Shown piece after piece: positions 53,801-63,156 of a stretch of DNA of 64,000 nt; the first letter of the stretch is position 1, and each line of letters starts with the position of its first letter. Where the stretch lies: contig OZ253960.1 in assembly GCA_965267435.1 (NCBI GenBank), positions 3,658,001 through 3,722,000 on the forward strand, given 5' to 3'. Under the pieces are notes generated by a model that saw only the letters and a list, made by a program, of their open reading frames with translations, had not been told where the DNA came from and searched no databases. The position numbers and the translations under genes were made by a program. The stretch comes from JAWPMT01 sp965267435 (GTDB taxonomy: Bacteria; Bacteroidota; Bacteroidia; Cytophagales; Cyclobacteriaceae).

Positions 53801-55816
53801 CAGCAAAACCCAGTCTTCACCAAAGGACTTGTTGGATGCGAAGATCTCTCCGGCGTTACAGCCATTCACGAGGAAAATCGCCGGATAGCGCCCCTTGTTT
53901 TCGAAACGATCTGCCGGGTCCACTTCGATGTCAGTGATGGCCGGCCCTGAGTGTCCGAAAAATGTGATCATCCCCACGCCCTTATTGATCTCCTCGCGAA
54001 TGTTTAGAAATTCAACATTAGCTGTCGTCTCCTTGCTTAGGTTGGAAGTACGTGCACCCATGAAGTCGCTTTCGGCGATCTCACCAAATCCACCAACATA
54101 TTGTCTGAACCTCATTAGCTCAAAGGCGTTTTGCCCCCCACTCAGTTGTATGATGTTCTTACGCCACAGTCCATCATAGGGGACAAGTTCATGTTCAACG
54201 ACTTTGTCCAGGTAAGCCCTCACTTGGTTTGGGTCAGTAGCTGTGAGCCTGCCAACTGCAACCTGAGGTGCTAAAGACCCAGGATCGAGCACACCAAAGA
54301 GAATATCACTACCAGGGTTGCCAAATGTGGGTAAGTAGTGTTCACCATCACGATCCCGGTAGAAGTCAGTGGAGACTGTAGTACCTCTCCCAATCATGAA
54401 TAACCATTGGACGTTGCCTTCATTGTATCCCAATTGTAGCATTCTACGAATAGCCAGCGGTGTGGGTACGCCATAGCCAAACTGGTCGTAAACATCCTGA
54501 ATGTTGGTTATTTCAACATCGTAATTCCCACCCTCCGCACTTTCGCGGTAAGCAGCGTAGTCCAGGACAGGGTTGGCATTACCAAGGGAATCCGGCTGTT
54601 GCAGGTCAGGATGAGTGAGAATGATGTAATCTGCCGTTGACATATCAATCTCATTGAAAGTATAGCTCGTGATAGATGGGACACTCATCACCGTATTTAC
54701 AGCCAGCAATTCCCGCGAAACGGACGTGCCGTTGACGACCACATCTACCCGATCACTCAGTGGGTTTGTGATCAAACGGATCGGGTTTTCGCGATCCGTG
54801 ATATCAAAAAAGCGCAATGAAGACGGCTCCGTAGCCTCAACCCTCAAATAGGATCTTCCTGCTTCAGCTGTGTCTAAAGCAAAGTGTTCTTGTTCTCCAT
54901 CCAAGATGAAAGTCCGTGGGTATCTCAGTCTTACCGCGGAAATGGCAATGCGGTCCTGGGCGCCGCTCAGCCCCAGCGCTGACGTCCTGACAACCATCTC
55001 CCCCGATGCACCGATATCTGACCACTCCAGCTCTATGTTGAGTGTCAGAGACGTTCTTCTGCTAAAGTCCCGGTCCGTCACTGCGACAGATCGAAGACTC
55101 GCATCATCAGGTCCGACACTCACATCCACAATGTGAGCCAATGAGTTTCGTCCAATTATTACCACCTCCAATGTCGGTGGAGGTGCTGCCGACACGGTAT
55201 CACGAAGATTGAAATCGAAGTCAGCGGAGCCCCCCCTTCCAATATCGGGTCCTGTCCATCCTTCACCTTCGTCCCACTGGCTGAGAAGTTGCTCTCCATG
55301 CTGCAAGCCAGTGGCGTAGTGGCTCGTCTGGAGGTGCATAGTATCCTCCCAATGGTAGGTATCCGCTTCCAGACCGGTGTTGTTATTGTCTGTCGAGAAG
55401 CTCATCCGCTGACCTGATTCGCCAGAGACATCATACGTCAAAAAGTACATACTGGAATCACTGAACAGACTGTAATATTGATGCGGCTGTACCTCCGGTG
55501 AAACGTAGAGCTCGGCCTCTCTCGCACCATCATTCCTTTGACCATAAAATTCCAGGTGCTCCAACCTGCTATTGGTACTGGAAACCTGAATCGCCACCTC
55601 TTCTCCATTGTGGAACAACTTGACACGATCAGCGCTCACCTGGTCAATGGGGAACCCCTGAGCTGTTAGCTCATCCGCTGTAACCCTGTATAGGCCGTCC
55701 ACCGCGACCTGTAGCTTCCAATAATCCTGGTTGAAGTTGATCCACTCGTTGCCATACTGTGCTGAAGCCCCGAGCCCCGCAAGGATCATCATATGGAGTA
55801 GAAAGATCCTTCTCAT
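50855..55816 (-). CDS. PorU2-like gingipain-fold (C25) protein of type IX secretion
   Basis: 1653 residues, signal peptide ending at ASA before Gln. N-terminal beta domains (about 20-390), then a C25 peptidase domain with FFGHSGP (His622) and NGCNAGE (Cys653), the catalytic dyad of gingipains and of the T9SS sortase PorU. CARDB/Ig-like domains follow (about 780-1500), and the last 90 residues form a sorting-type C-terminal domain (FPYPNPFSTSTRFVFTLTG, GVYFYRV). P. gingivalis PorU has about 1150 residues, so the length fits the longer PorU2 class. It would cleave cargo sorting domains and attach cargo at the surface. It overlaps the PorV-like gene by 4 bp. Confidence 0.85.
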   Translation of the reverse strand: MRRIFLLHMMILAGLGASAQYGNEWINFNQDYWKLQVAVDGLYRVTADELTAQGFPIDQVSADRVKLFHNGEEVAIQVSSTNSRLEHLEFYGQRNDGAREAELYVSPEVQPHQYYSLFSDSSMYFLTYDVSGESGQRMSFSTDNNNTGLEADTYHWEDTMHLQTSHYATGLQHGEQLLSQWDEGEGWTGPDIGRGGSADFDFNLRDTVSAAPPPTLEVVIIGRNSLAHIVDVSVGPDDASLRSVAVTDRDFSRRTSLTLNIELEWSDIGASGEMVVRTSALGLSGAQDRIAISAVRLRYPRTFILDGEQEHFALDTAEAGRSYLRVEATEPSSLRFFDITDRENPIRLITNPLSDRVDVVVNGTSVSRELLAVNTVMSVPSITSYTFNEIDMSTADYIILTHPDLQQPDSLGNANPVLDYAAYRESAEGGNYDVEITNIQDVYDQFGYGVPTPLAIRRMLQLGYNEGNVQWLFMIGRGTTVSTDFYRDRDGEHYLPTFGNPGSDILFGVLDPGSLAPQVAVGRLTATDPNQVRAYLDKVVEHELVPYDGLWRKNIIQLSGGQNAFELMRFRQYVGGFGEIAESDFMGARTSNLSKETTANVEFLNIREEINKGVGMITFFGHSGPAITDIEVDPADRFENKGRYPAIFLVNGCNAGEIFASNKSFGEDWVLLRDKGATNFIAHTDLALSTSLNRYSRLFYEVAYADSTTYGQTLGEITVEAGRRYFESFVDKSAQAQVYPMVLQGDPANLAFAAPNPDYEINAGSVTATSIAGSQILATQDSFKVELIVRNFGRTMLQPLEVAINQTLPDGRVVNLRETFERVLYTDTLTIFVPIDVTDNVAGNHLLDVQLDPDNNIPEINETNNQVTLDIYISSGNTVQLFPIDQGIVSESATELVWQPFGAMVTERPYQLEVDTTSSYDSPFWTNQTQSGTGLLSSSLDLSALPDSSTIFWRTRFAEPSEAEDTIWTESTFTYLPEDTTGGWGQFHIEQRLSSTLDGISYNASTGTWEFQETSNGIILEIFGPDNAELVYEDIRVLVNNVDLITTANPSDPACRTNTFNAIAFDRQTSNPYFPITFDQSPNRNPLICGRTPQLIHNFVESDMLDEQRWMEQLIDNMAEGDQLLLFTIGENTYSNWDAQLLNKFSEVGINSSIIEGLTDGQPVIFFGEKGTSPGTATSITTNATGLPVREQLLTFAGEATGRYTSGRLITQPIGPATDWWRFDYSLDDDPTDNITINVYGINTSGQEVIQFTQGRSEEIDISAIDAEEYPSLRLEAIFNDESGLTPPQFNYWRMYYETPPDGMVVIPEETQMLLLQEGDSLEADISFYNYSNTDFADTVMMTATFRELESGSEFQVTQNIMGPASGDTITFAVKEGTIGRLGEFDLRVRMNPVEPEIYQVNNALNLSSYARVEPDRVNPILDVTFDGAYILNGDLVSPRPMINILLKDQNTVLTKEDTTGISVYLRTGDDGSFERIPFTSTQMNYTPATDGEDFTIQYEPGPLEDNRYALRVEATDASGNAPGSQPYEITFEVVNESSITRFFPYPNPFSTSTRFVFTLTGAEVPDEIKIQIMTVSGRVVREILQDEIGPIRIGNNITQYAWDGRDEYGDQLANGVYFYRVITKINGEEVKNRGTAADQAFKNGYGKLYLLR

Positions 55817-56928
55817 TGCTTCTCCAGGTTAAAGTCCACTTTCAAAGAAAAGACATGCGAATACAACGCTTCCGACTGATCGGCAAGGTCAGTCAGGGCA
55901 TAGTCTATATATAGCTGTTTGATCACAACCCCCAAGCCAATGTTGGGTTGCCATGTCCAATACATGCTCCTATCAAAGTCCGTCAATTGCTGAATTCCGT
56001 TGAAACCGAAACGCAAAAACGCCAAATCTTTGAAGCCCAACTCTACACCCCCATGAGGATCTATAGACAAGGCATTGGTACGTATCAGCGTATTGCGTTT
56101 CCCATCGAATGTCATATCCAAATCCATTGTAGCAAGCACGGAAAACATCTTGAGCACCTCAAATCTTCTGCTACCACCGAAAATCAGTCTGGGTAATGTC
56201 ACCTCTATGGAATTCGTTGGCACTTCGTTGCCTGTGAGGTTGTAAATATCTTCCAACTCCTCTGGGTTATGAGACCAGGTGTTGAAGGTGCCAAATATAT
56301 CTTTGGCCATCACCCCGAAATTCCATTCTCCCCAAGACTTTTGTGCGCCCAGATCAATACCAAATCCCCAGGCCTTGGCGAAGCTCCCAGCCGAGCGATG
56401 TATGATCTTCGTGTTGCCTCCTACCCGTATACCTCCAAGGATCGGAAGCTCCCGAGCGTATGTCAACAGAAAGGCTTGATCAGTAGCCGAGAAAAAGCGG
56501 ATCTGGCTGTAGTCGATGGCACCATTGGCATCGAAGAGAAATCGTGTATCCGGAATATTGTCCACGGAGAAGCGCACAATTGACAGCGCGACCGTGCTTT
56601 GATCCTTCAGAGAGGCGGCAAAACCTCCGTAATCGTAGCTTGCCAGTCCACCGAAATAGTCAGAATGCATCAGCCCCAACTGAAGATCAGTCTCCATAAG
56701 ATTGAGACCTGCTGGGTTCCAATAGGCCGCGGTGACATCATCTGTATGTGATACCATACTGAGACCCAACGAAAAAGCCCTGGCCCCCACGCCAATGTTG
56801 AGAAACTCATTGCTGTATTTCGGAGTGTTATCGCGTGAAGTCGTATTATCCTGACCCTCAGCTACTTGACATATAAAACATGTAATTATTGTCAGTAGCA
56901 TCGAGGCGATGCTGATCCGTATTTTCAT
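55813..56928 (-). CDS. PorV/PorQ-family outer membrane protein (PorV2-like)
   Basis: 371 residues. Signal peptide ending at AEG before Gln. The FadL-like barrel start FLNIGVGARAFSLGLSMVSHTDDVTAAYWNPAGL is the family signature (shortened: GVGARAFSLG, AAYWNPAGL). Barrel strands continue to the C-terminus, LKVDFNLEKQ. PorV shuttles T9SS cargo to PorU; the 4-bp overlap with the C25 gene matches the porU-porV pairing known in Bacteroidota. The two genes plus the PAP2 phosphatase appear to form one operon. Confidence 0.85.
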   Translation of the reverse strand: MKIRISIASMLLTIITCFICQVAEGQDNTTSRDNTPKYSNEFLNIGVGARAFSLGLSMVSHTDDVTAAYWNPAGLNLMETDLQLGLMHSDYFGGLASYDYGGFAASLKDQSTVALSIVRFSVDNIPDTRFLFDANGAIDYSQIRFFSATDQAFLLTYARELPILGGIRVGGNTKIIHRSAGSFAKAWGFGIDLGAQKSWGEWNFGVMAKDIFGTFNTWSHNPEELEDIYNLTGNEVPTNSIEVTLPRLIFGGSRRFEVLKMFSVLATMDLDMTFDGKRNTLIRTNALSIDPHGGVELGFKDLAFLRFGFNGIQQLTDFDRSMYWTWQPNIGLGVVIKQLYIDYALTDLADQSEALYSHVFSLKVDFNLEKQ

Positions 56929-57080
56929 CTATTTCCTTCGGTTGCCATCTTAATGAGACGCTGTGAGCAGGCTTTGCAGTGGCAAGGGATGTGAATCATT
57001 AACGATTCACCTGCAATTTAATTTCGTTTATATGATTTTTCTTATAATCCATAGAATTTTTGGATGAAAATATCACTACC

Positions 57081-57120
57081 AGTACATTTTTTTGCTATGT
57101 ACTAGGCCATGCATAGTACC
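57081..57120 (+). promoter_or_regulatory. Three phased GTAC half-sites upstream of padR
   Basis: GTAC occurs at 57082, 57099 and 57116, exactly 17 bp apart. AGTACAT (57081-57087) and ATGTACT (57097-57103) form a 7-bp inverted repeat, and GTACTA (57099-57104) with TAGTAC (57114-57119) a second one sharing the middle copy. The block lies about 57-95 bp before the ATG at 57176. Candidate operator of the PadR regulator. Confidence 0.5.
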
Positions 57121-57175
57121 TTTCCGTATATAGTGATATCGATTAATGATTTATTTACTTTAAGCACATGAGTCG

Positions 57176-57523
57176 ATGAATATAGAAAATACACAAGTGC
57201 AGATGCGAAAAGGCATCTTGGAATTTTGCATCCTGCACATCATTTCGAGGGGAGAGGTCTACGCCTCCAATATGTTGGAGGAACTCACATCGGCTAAGAT
57301 CATGGTGGTGGAAGGTACACTTTACCCATTACTAACGAGGCTGCGAAAAGCAGGATTGGTAGATTACAAGTGGGTTGAGTCAAGTTCCGGGCCACCGAGA
57401 AAGTACTATACGATCACAGACACCGGAAAGCAATTTTTGGGCGGTCTTAATGCAACCTGGGAGGAACTGGTGACTTCCACCGAAAAAATCATATCACTGA
57501 ACGGAAACGGCGAAAAAGGATGA
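57176..57523 (+). CDS. PadR-family transcriptional regulator
   Basis: 115 residues, mostly one winged helix: KGILEFCILHIISRGEVYASNMLEEL (shortened), VVEGTLYPLLTRLRKAGLVDYKW, SSGPPRKYYTITDTGKQFL, all standard PadR signatures, with a short dimerisation helix. Represses by binding palindromic operators; phenolic or drug-like inducers are known in other members. Its stop overlaps the PspC gene start by 4 bp, a pairing common in Bacteroidota, where the regulator controls the membrane-stress protein. Three phased GTAC sites lie upstream. Confidence 0.92.
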   Translation: MNIENTQVQMRKGILEFCILHIISRGEVYASNMLEELTSAKIMVVEGTLYPLLTRLRKAGLVDYKWVESSSGPPRKYYTITDTGKQFLGGLNATWEELVTSTEKIISLNGNGEKG

Positions 57524-60060
57524 AAAAGAACATCAGCATCAACATAGGCGGTATCATCTTCCATATCGAAGAGGATGGATACCAACGACTAAAGGCCTAT
57601 CTCGAATCAATCAACCGATATTTTTCGTCATTCGAGGACAGCAAAGAGATCATCGACGACATTGAAAGCCGTATCGCTGAGATCTTTTTGAGCAAGCTAT
57701 CGGATGTGAAGCAGGTGATCGCCCTCGTGGACGTAGAGGAACTGATCGCTGTCATGGGTACTACCAAGGACTTCGAAGCAAGTATCGAAACCGCACCAGA
57801 GCCCGTGGCCGAAAAGAAAGAAAAGGCCGCACCCAAGAAAAAGGCTGAATCAGCGTCTGATGCAACTACTGAAGAACAGGAGGAAGCGGAAGCATCTGAC
57901 GAGCAACAGACCGAGGACCGAGAGCCCGCTGGCTCACGCCGCCTGTATAGGGATGGAAGACGCAAGGTCCTGGGAGGTGTCGCTTCTGGTATCGCCAACT
58001 ACTTTGGCATTGACCCGATCTGGATTCGACTAATATTCCTCGCGCTCTTTTTCAATGTATTCGTCGGCGAGATCTCCGGGATGATCCTCCTTACATACAT
58101 CATCCTCTGGATCGTCGTACCGCATCGAGACGACCTGGAAGAGGACGTGAAGATGAAGAAGCTATTTCGAAGCTCAGACGACAAAGTCCTGGGCGGCGTA
58201 TGTGCCGGTCTCGGGTCCTACTTCGGGATCGACGTAACGGTCATCCGCCTGATTTTCGTGATCTCGCTCTTCTTTGGCGGCGGCGTGATCGTTTACCTCG
58301 TACTATGGATCATCACTCCTGAGGCCAAGTCGCTGACGGAGAAAATGCAAATGGAAGGGCAACCGGTGACGCTTCACAATATTGAGGAGAAGGTCAAGCG
58401 TAATCTGAATATCAAGGAGGGCGAGGAAACTACCGCCAGCAAGATCCTCTTATTCCCGTTCCGAATACTGGCGCAGGTAATCGAGGTATTGAGCAAAGCC
58501 TTAGGCCCTATTGCTACAGTGCTCATCGAGCTGCTGCGAATCTTTGCAGGAGCCATCATCGTGATTGCAGGGTTCTCCATGATGTTTGCATTTACGATCA
58601 GCCTCATGGTTTTGCTCGGCTTCCACTCTACTTTCTGGGTGGACCACCTTTACCTGGGTGATTTCCCAATGGAACTGGCACTCACCACTTTCAGTGGCTG
58701 GGCCATCTTCTCAGCCTACTTGATTGCATTCATCCCATCCCTAGCCATCACCCTGGGAGGTCTGATGATTATGCTCAAAAGAAAGATTGGCAACGCCTAC
58801 CTCGGCTGGGCACTATTTGGTATCTGGGTTCTCGGTCTGATTGGCGCAGCCTTCTTCTTCCCTACCACAGTACGGGAGTTCAGGTCAGATGGGTCCGTCC
58901 GACAAGAAACGACCTTCGAAGTAGTTGAAGGCGAAACGCCGACGCTCAGACTTGAGGAAGGTAGCTACTCCAGATACGATGCAGTGAAGCTCCGCCTACG
59001 TGGACACGAAGACAGTGTCTATCGATTGGAAACAAGAATTGAGGCCCGTGGATCCAGCCGCGACAATGCACGGACAAACGCCGAAGCCGTGTCTTACATC
59101 GTGACAAGGGATGGAGCAGACTTCATTTTCCCTGAGGAAATCGACTTCGGCAGTGATCCCAAATTCCGCTTCCAGGAGGTAGATGCGGTATTTTACATCC
59201 CCAATGGCCAGACCTTCAGAATGGAATCGGACCTCAAAGACATCCTCCGGGGGACGCTCTATCTCGAGGGCTACAGGTCGTACCAAATGTCAGAAAACGA
59301 ATGGGTCTTTGATGAGGGACGCCTGGAATGCATCAGCTGCAACACTCAATCACACCGAGGGAGCAGTTCAAGAAGAGCACCCGCGGCCCGCTCACCCAGG
59401 AGATGGGACGATATCCGTGGAGAGGAAGTGACCTACGACTACAGAGACTTCAATGAAGTCCGCGTTTCCTCCTTCTTTCAGGTTTTCATCAGCGAGTCAG
59501 AGGATTATGAAGTGGTCGTCAAAGGCGATGAAAGGGATCTGCGCGATGTGCAAGTCCACAGAATTGGCGATCGATTGGAGATCAAGCACCGCGACCACGA
59601 ATGGGGCTGGTGGGATGACAAGTCCTGGGCCGATGATATTGGTATCTATATTACGATGCCACAACTCGAGGAGCTGGAACTGCTTGGTGCCACAAAAGGA
59701 GAGGTCTCCGGATTCAACAATGACGAGATCGACATCAACATGGAGGGAGCTTCGGATCTGGTGGCCAGGATCTCCCCCGAGAACCTGACAATAGAAGCTG
59801 TAGGGGCCTCCAAGATCTCTCTGGAAGGCAATGCGAGAAGACTCCGTGCCGATATCAAGGGTGCTTCCCAGCTAGATGCGCTGGACTTCCGAACACAATA
59901 CATCGAGCTGGATGTACTGGGAGCTTCCAAGGCAAGCGTCTATGCCACCCAGGAGCTGGATGTGCGGACGGCTGGACTAAGTACGGTCACCTACCGAGGC
60001 GATGCCCGGGTAGAGGCCGATGAGGACGGCCTCAGTACAATCAAAAGATATCGAGAATAA
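57520..60060 (+). CDS. Double PspC-domain membrane protein with GIN/DUF2807 C-terminus
   Basis: 846 residues. N-terminal alpha/beta region (1-90, IGGIIFHIEEDGYQRLKAYL), an acidic Glu/Ala linker (about 95-140), PspC domain one (about 145-210, KVLGGVASGIANYFGIDPIW) and PspC domain two (about 220-275, KVLGGVCAGLGSYFGIDVTV), further membrane helices to about 450, a periplasmic stretch, and a C-terminal beta-solenoid DUF2807 domain (about 640-846, with recurring GAS... turns). PspC proteins sense envelope stress. Translation is coupled to padR by a 4-bp overlap, and a terminator follows. Confidence 0.9.
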   Translation: MKKNISINIGGIIFHIEEDGYQRLKAYLESINRYFSSFEDSKEIIDDIESRIAEIFLSKLSDVKQVIALVDVEELIAVMGTTKDFEASIETAPEPVAEKKEKAAPKKKAESASDATTEEQEEAEASDEQQTEDREPAGSRRLYRDGRRKVLGGVASGIANYFGIDPIWIRLIFLALFFNVFVGEISGMILLTYIILWIVVPHRDDLEEDVKMKKLFRSSDDKVLGGVCAGLGSYFGIDVTVIRLIFVISLFFGGGVIVYLVLWIITPEAKSLTEKMQMEGQPVTLHNIEEKVKRNLNIKEGEETTASKILLFPFRILAQVIEVLSKALGPIATVLIELLRIFAGAIIVIAGFSMMFAFTISLMVLLGFHSTFWVDHLYLGDFPMELALTTFSGWAIFSAYLIAFIPSLAITLGGLMIMLKRKIGNAYLGWALFGIWVLGLIGAAFFFPTTVREFRSDGSVRQETTFEVVEGETPTLRLEEGSYSRYDAVKLRLRGHEDSVYRLETRIEARGSSRDNARTNAEAVSYIVTRDGADFIFPEEIDFGSDPKFRFQEVDAVFYIPNGQTFRMESDLKDILRGTLYLEGYRSYQMSENEWVFDEGRLECISCNTQSHRGSSSRRAPAARSPRRWDDIRGEEVTYDYRDFNEVRVSSFFQVFISESEDYEVVVKGDERDLRDVQVHRIGDRLEIKHRDHEWGWWDDKSWADDIGIYITMPQLEELELLGATKGEVSGFNNDEIDINMEGASDLVARISPENLTIEAVGASKISLEGNARRLRADIKGASQLDALDFRTQYIELDVLGASKASVYATQELDVRTAGLSTVTYRGDARVEADEDGLSTIKRYRE

Positions 60061-60067
60061 ACTCAGT

Positions 60068-60115
60068 GGAGGGCCGCATCACTTCGATTCCAAAATGGCC
60101 CTCCTTTCTTTCTAC
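60068..60115 (+). terminator. Rho-independent terminator of the padR-pspC operon
   Basis: GGAGGGCC (60068-60075) pairs perfectly with GGCCCTCC (60097-60104) across a 21-base loop, followed by TTTCTTTCTACTTTAT. It lies between the converging PspC and EttA genes and only its plus-strand side has the T-rich tail. Confidence 0.8.
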
Positions 60116-60119
60116 TTTA

Positions 60120-61802
60120 TCACTTGACCAATCTCTTGTACTTCACTCTCGTGGGCTCAAGGTCTCCTAGTCTTTGGCGCCTGTTTTCCTCATAGTCGGT
60201 GAAGTTGCCCTCAAACCAATAGACCTGCGACTCGCCTTCGTAAGCGAGGATATGAGTGGCCACCCGATCCAGAAACCAGCGGTCGTGGGAGATGATCACC
60301 GCACATCCCCCAAAGTTCTCAAGGGCTTCCTCAAGCGCCCTGAGGGTATTTACATCGAGATCATTCGTGGGCTCATCAAGCAATATCAAGTTGGCCCCTT
60401 CTTTCAATGTCATGGCCAGGTGGACGCGATTCCGCTCTCCACCAGAAAGCATCCCGACTTTTTTCTGCTGATCTGTCCCGCTAAAGTTAAACCGGCTCAC
60501 GTATGCCCTGGCATTCATCTCTCGGCCACCAAGATCGATGATCTCATTGCCGCCGGAGATAATCTCATATACGGTCTTGTCGGGATCCAGCGTGTCATGC
60601 TCTTGATCCACATACGCCATTTTCACAGTGCTCCCCACTTCAAACGTGCCGCTGTCAGCTCCCTCCTTACCTGTAATCAACTTGAAGAGCGTCGACTTGC
60701 CAGCACCATTGGGGCCTATGACACCTACGATACCTCCTTGGGGCAATCGAAAGTTTAGGTCCTCAAAAAGCAGATTTTCACCGTAGGCTTTCGAGACATT
60801 CTCCGCTTCGATCACCTTGGCACCCAGCCTTGGTCCAGGAGGGATGTACAGTTCCAACTTATTCTCCTGCTCCCGTGCGCCCTCGCCCAATAACTTCTCA
60901 TAAGCATTGAGGCGCGCTTTCGCTTTGGCCTGTCGGCCCTTTGGGGTCATCCGTACCCATTCCAACTCTCTCTCCAGGGTTTTCTGTCGCTTGGATTCCG
61001 TCTTTTCTTCCTGAGCCAGACGCTTCTGCTTTTGATCCAACCAGCTGGAATAGTTACCCTTCCACGGAATACCCTCTCCCCTGTCGAGCTCGAGGATCCA
61101 TCCGGCAACATTGTCCAGAAAATACCGATCGTGCGTGACGGCAATCACCGTCCCTTTGTACTGTTGGAGATGGCGCTCGAGCCACAGGACTGACTCTGCA
61201 TCGAGGTGGTTGGTCGGCTCATCGAGTAGTAGCACATCCGGCTCCTGCAACAAAAGGCGACACAAGGCCACTCTTCTTTTCTCTCCACCGGATAGATTCC
61301 CTATGATCGCGTCCTCTGGAGGGGTGCGTAGGGCATCCATGGCCCTCTGAAGTTTGGAATCCAGTTCCCATGCGTTGGTCTGATCGAGACGCTCTTGCAC
61401 TTCCCCTTGCCGCTGGATGAGTTTGTCCATCTTGTCCGGATCTTCCAGGACCTCAGGATCGCTGAAGCTCTCGTTGATCTTCTCGTATTCAGCAAGCAGC
61501 TCAGCCACTTCCTGCGCCCCTTCCTTTACCACTTCCAAAACGGTTTTCGTCGGGTCCAACTGCGGCTCTTGCTCCAAAAATCCAACTGTATAACCCGGAG
61601 AAAACACCACCTCACCTTGAAAATCACCGTCAATTCCGGCGATTATCCTCAATAATGAAGATTTTCCGGCACCATTTAAACCAAGTACCCCTATTTTAGC
61701 ACCGTAGAAGAAAGACAAATAAATATTTTTAAGTACCTGCTTATTGGGTGGGTAAATCTTTGAGACACCCGACATCGAGAAGATTATCTTATCGTCAGAC
61801 AT
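60120..61802 (-). CDS. ettA: ABC-F ATPase EttA, energy-dependent translational throttle
   Basis: 560 residues from the ATG at 61802 (61808 also possible). Two ABC cassettes: Walker A GLNGAGKSS and GPNGAGKST, signatures LSGGEKRRV and LSGGERNRV, Walker B LLLDEPTNHLD and LLDEPTNDLD. The linker between cassettes carries the basic P-site tRNA-interaction motif (ERELEWVRMTPKGRQAKAKAR, shortened), and an arm insertion in cassette one (about 95-150) marks EttA among ABC-F proteins. It binds the ribosomal E site and gates the first peptide bond in response to ADP/ATP. No membrane domain. Divergent from the DUF349 gene by 42 bp. Confidence 0.93.
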   Translation of the reverse strand: MSDDKIIFSMSGVSKIYPPNKQVLKNIYLSFFYGAKIGVLGLNGAGKSSLLRIIAGIDGDFQGEVVFSPGYTVGFLEQEPQLDPTKTVLEVVKEGAQEVAELLAEYEKINESFSDPEVLEDPDKMDKLIQRQGEVQERLDQTNAWELDSKLQRAMDALRTPPEDAIIGNLSGGEKRRVALCRLLLQEPDVLLLDEPTNHLDAESVLWLERHLQQYKGTVIAVTHDRYFLDNVAGWILELDRGEGIPWKGNYSSWLDQKQKRLAQEEKTESKRQKTLERELEWVRMTPKGRQAKAKARLNAYEKLLGEGAREQENKLELYIPPGPRLGAKVIEAENVSKAYGENLLFEDLNFRLPQGGIVGVIGPNGAGKSTLFKLITGKEGADSGTFEVGSTVKMAYVDQEHDTLDPDKTVYEIISGGNEIIDLGGREMNARAYVSRFNFSGTDQQKKVGMLSGGERNRVHLAMTLKEGANLILLDEPTNDLDVNTLRALEEALENFGGCAVIISHDRWFLDRVATHILAYEGESQVYWFEGNFTDYEENRRQRLGDLEPTRVKYKRLVK

Positions 61803-61850
61803 TTGCAATTTGTAGTTAGTGATCCAAGAGTTTATAACAGCTAGACCATT

Positions 61851-63059
61851 ATGAGCACTGTAGAGGTTCCGTATGGTTCCATTGAAGAAAACAAAATTAT
61901 TTTAAATCCTTGGAAAGATCACCCTAACAGAGTGATCGGTGAGGTAAGAGAAGAGGGTGAAGCTGTGGCGGTGGAATATTTCGTGAACCGGTTCAACGAA
62001 CTGGAGCAGAAAATCGCGGAATTGGAGAAAACCATCGAAGAGACCGAAAACAAGGGTAGTTACTTACAGAAGGTTCTCCATCTCAAGGGGAGTCTCGAAA
62101 CACACGATGCCCTGGGCGACTACGCCGCCCTTGATGATCGCCTGGAAGTCCAGCAAAAAGCGCTGGAAGAGATCATAGCCAAAAACCGCGTAAGAAATAC
62201 TGAAATCAAGCATTCACTGATCGCAGAACTCCGAGAGGCAGTTGATGGCCTTAACTGGAAGGAATGTCAAGAAGCCATCATCGACATCAAGGGAAGATGG
62301 ATCAAGGTGGGCAATGCCGTCGCCGAAGAGCAACAGCAACTCGACGATACATTCTGGGGAGAGGTTCAAAACTTCTTTGATCGCAAGAGAGCTTTCTTCG
62401 AAGACCGCAAGAGGTTGGAGAAGAAACACGAAGATGACTACTGGGCGCTGATCAAAGAGTCACAGCATGTCTGGCGACTTGGTGGCCAAGAGCGATTTGA
62501 AAAAGTAAAGGAACTGCAAGAGCGCTGGCGCGAAGTGGGAAATATTCCCTCGTTCAAATACAAAAATCTACTTCAGAAGTTTCAACGCAACCTGAAGCAA
62601 TCAGGCCCAAGACTCCGGCCTGACGATCAGTTGAAGCAGATACAAAATGAGCTTCTTCAGATCCAGCAGGGAAACAAGCCTTTTGACCGGGCGCGCGCGG
62701 ATGAAATCCGCAAAGCACTTTTTTCCATCAAGCCGCGGGACCCCAAGACCGATCAGAGGAAGCGGGATTGTGTCGATCTTCTGCAGCTACTCTCTGAGAT
62801 GGACTTCGTGCAAAACCTCTGTGAGAAGCGATTCCAGGATTATCATGAAAAGAATGTGCTTGAGCAGAACGCGTTGCATGTGAAAGTTCTCAAGGAACTG
62901 GTCGCTCGAGACGAAGAAGACCTTCGCACATTCGAAGATAATGCGGGGAATTTCTCTGCAAGTGACGACAATGGCAATCATATGGTCAATCGCAAGCTGG
63001 CTCAGCAGCGAAACAAAATCAAGGTAAAACAGCGTTTGATCAGCATTCTAGGCGGATAA
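61851..63059 (+). CDS. DUF349-domain protein
   Basis: 402 residues, highly charged and helical, cytoplasmic. An acidic N-terminal region (1-70) precedes coiled-coil segments and three or so DUF349 repeats, recognised by W..C.EAI.DIKGRWIKVG, HVWRLGGQERFEKVKELQERWREVG and a similar third unit. DUF349 proteins occur throughout Bacteroidota and also in Proteobacteria as YejL-like stress factors; the molecular role is not settled. The gene is divergent from ettA. Confidence 0.85.
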   Translation: MSTVEVPYGSIEENKIILNPWKDHPNRVIGEVREEGEAVAVEYFVNRFNELEQKIAELEKTIEETENKGSYLQKVLHLKGSLETHDALGDYAALDDRLEVQQKALEEIIAKNRVRNTEIKHSLIAELREAVDGLNWKECQEAIIDIKGRWIKVGNAVAEEQQQLDDTFWGEVQNFFDRKRAFFEDRKRLEKKHEDDYWALIKESQHVWRLGGQERFEKVKELQERWREVGNIPSFKYKNLLQKFQRNLKQSGPRLRPDDQLKQIQNELLQIQQGNKPFDRARADEIRKALFSIKPRDPKTDQRKRDCVDLLQLLSEMDFVQNLCEKRFQDYHEKNVLEQNALHVKVLKELVARDEEDLRTFEDNAGNFSASDDNGNHMVNRKLAQQRNKIKVKQRLISILGG

Positions 63060-63156
63060 TTACACCTTCACTCCTTCTTTATCGTCGTTGACGCAAACCT
63101 TCTTTCAAGAAATTCGAATAACCAACTAATTTAGATAGGCGCATTTTTTGAATTCG

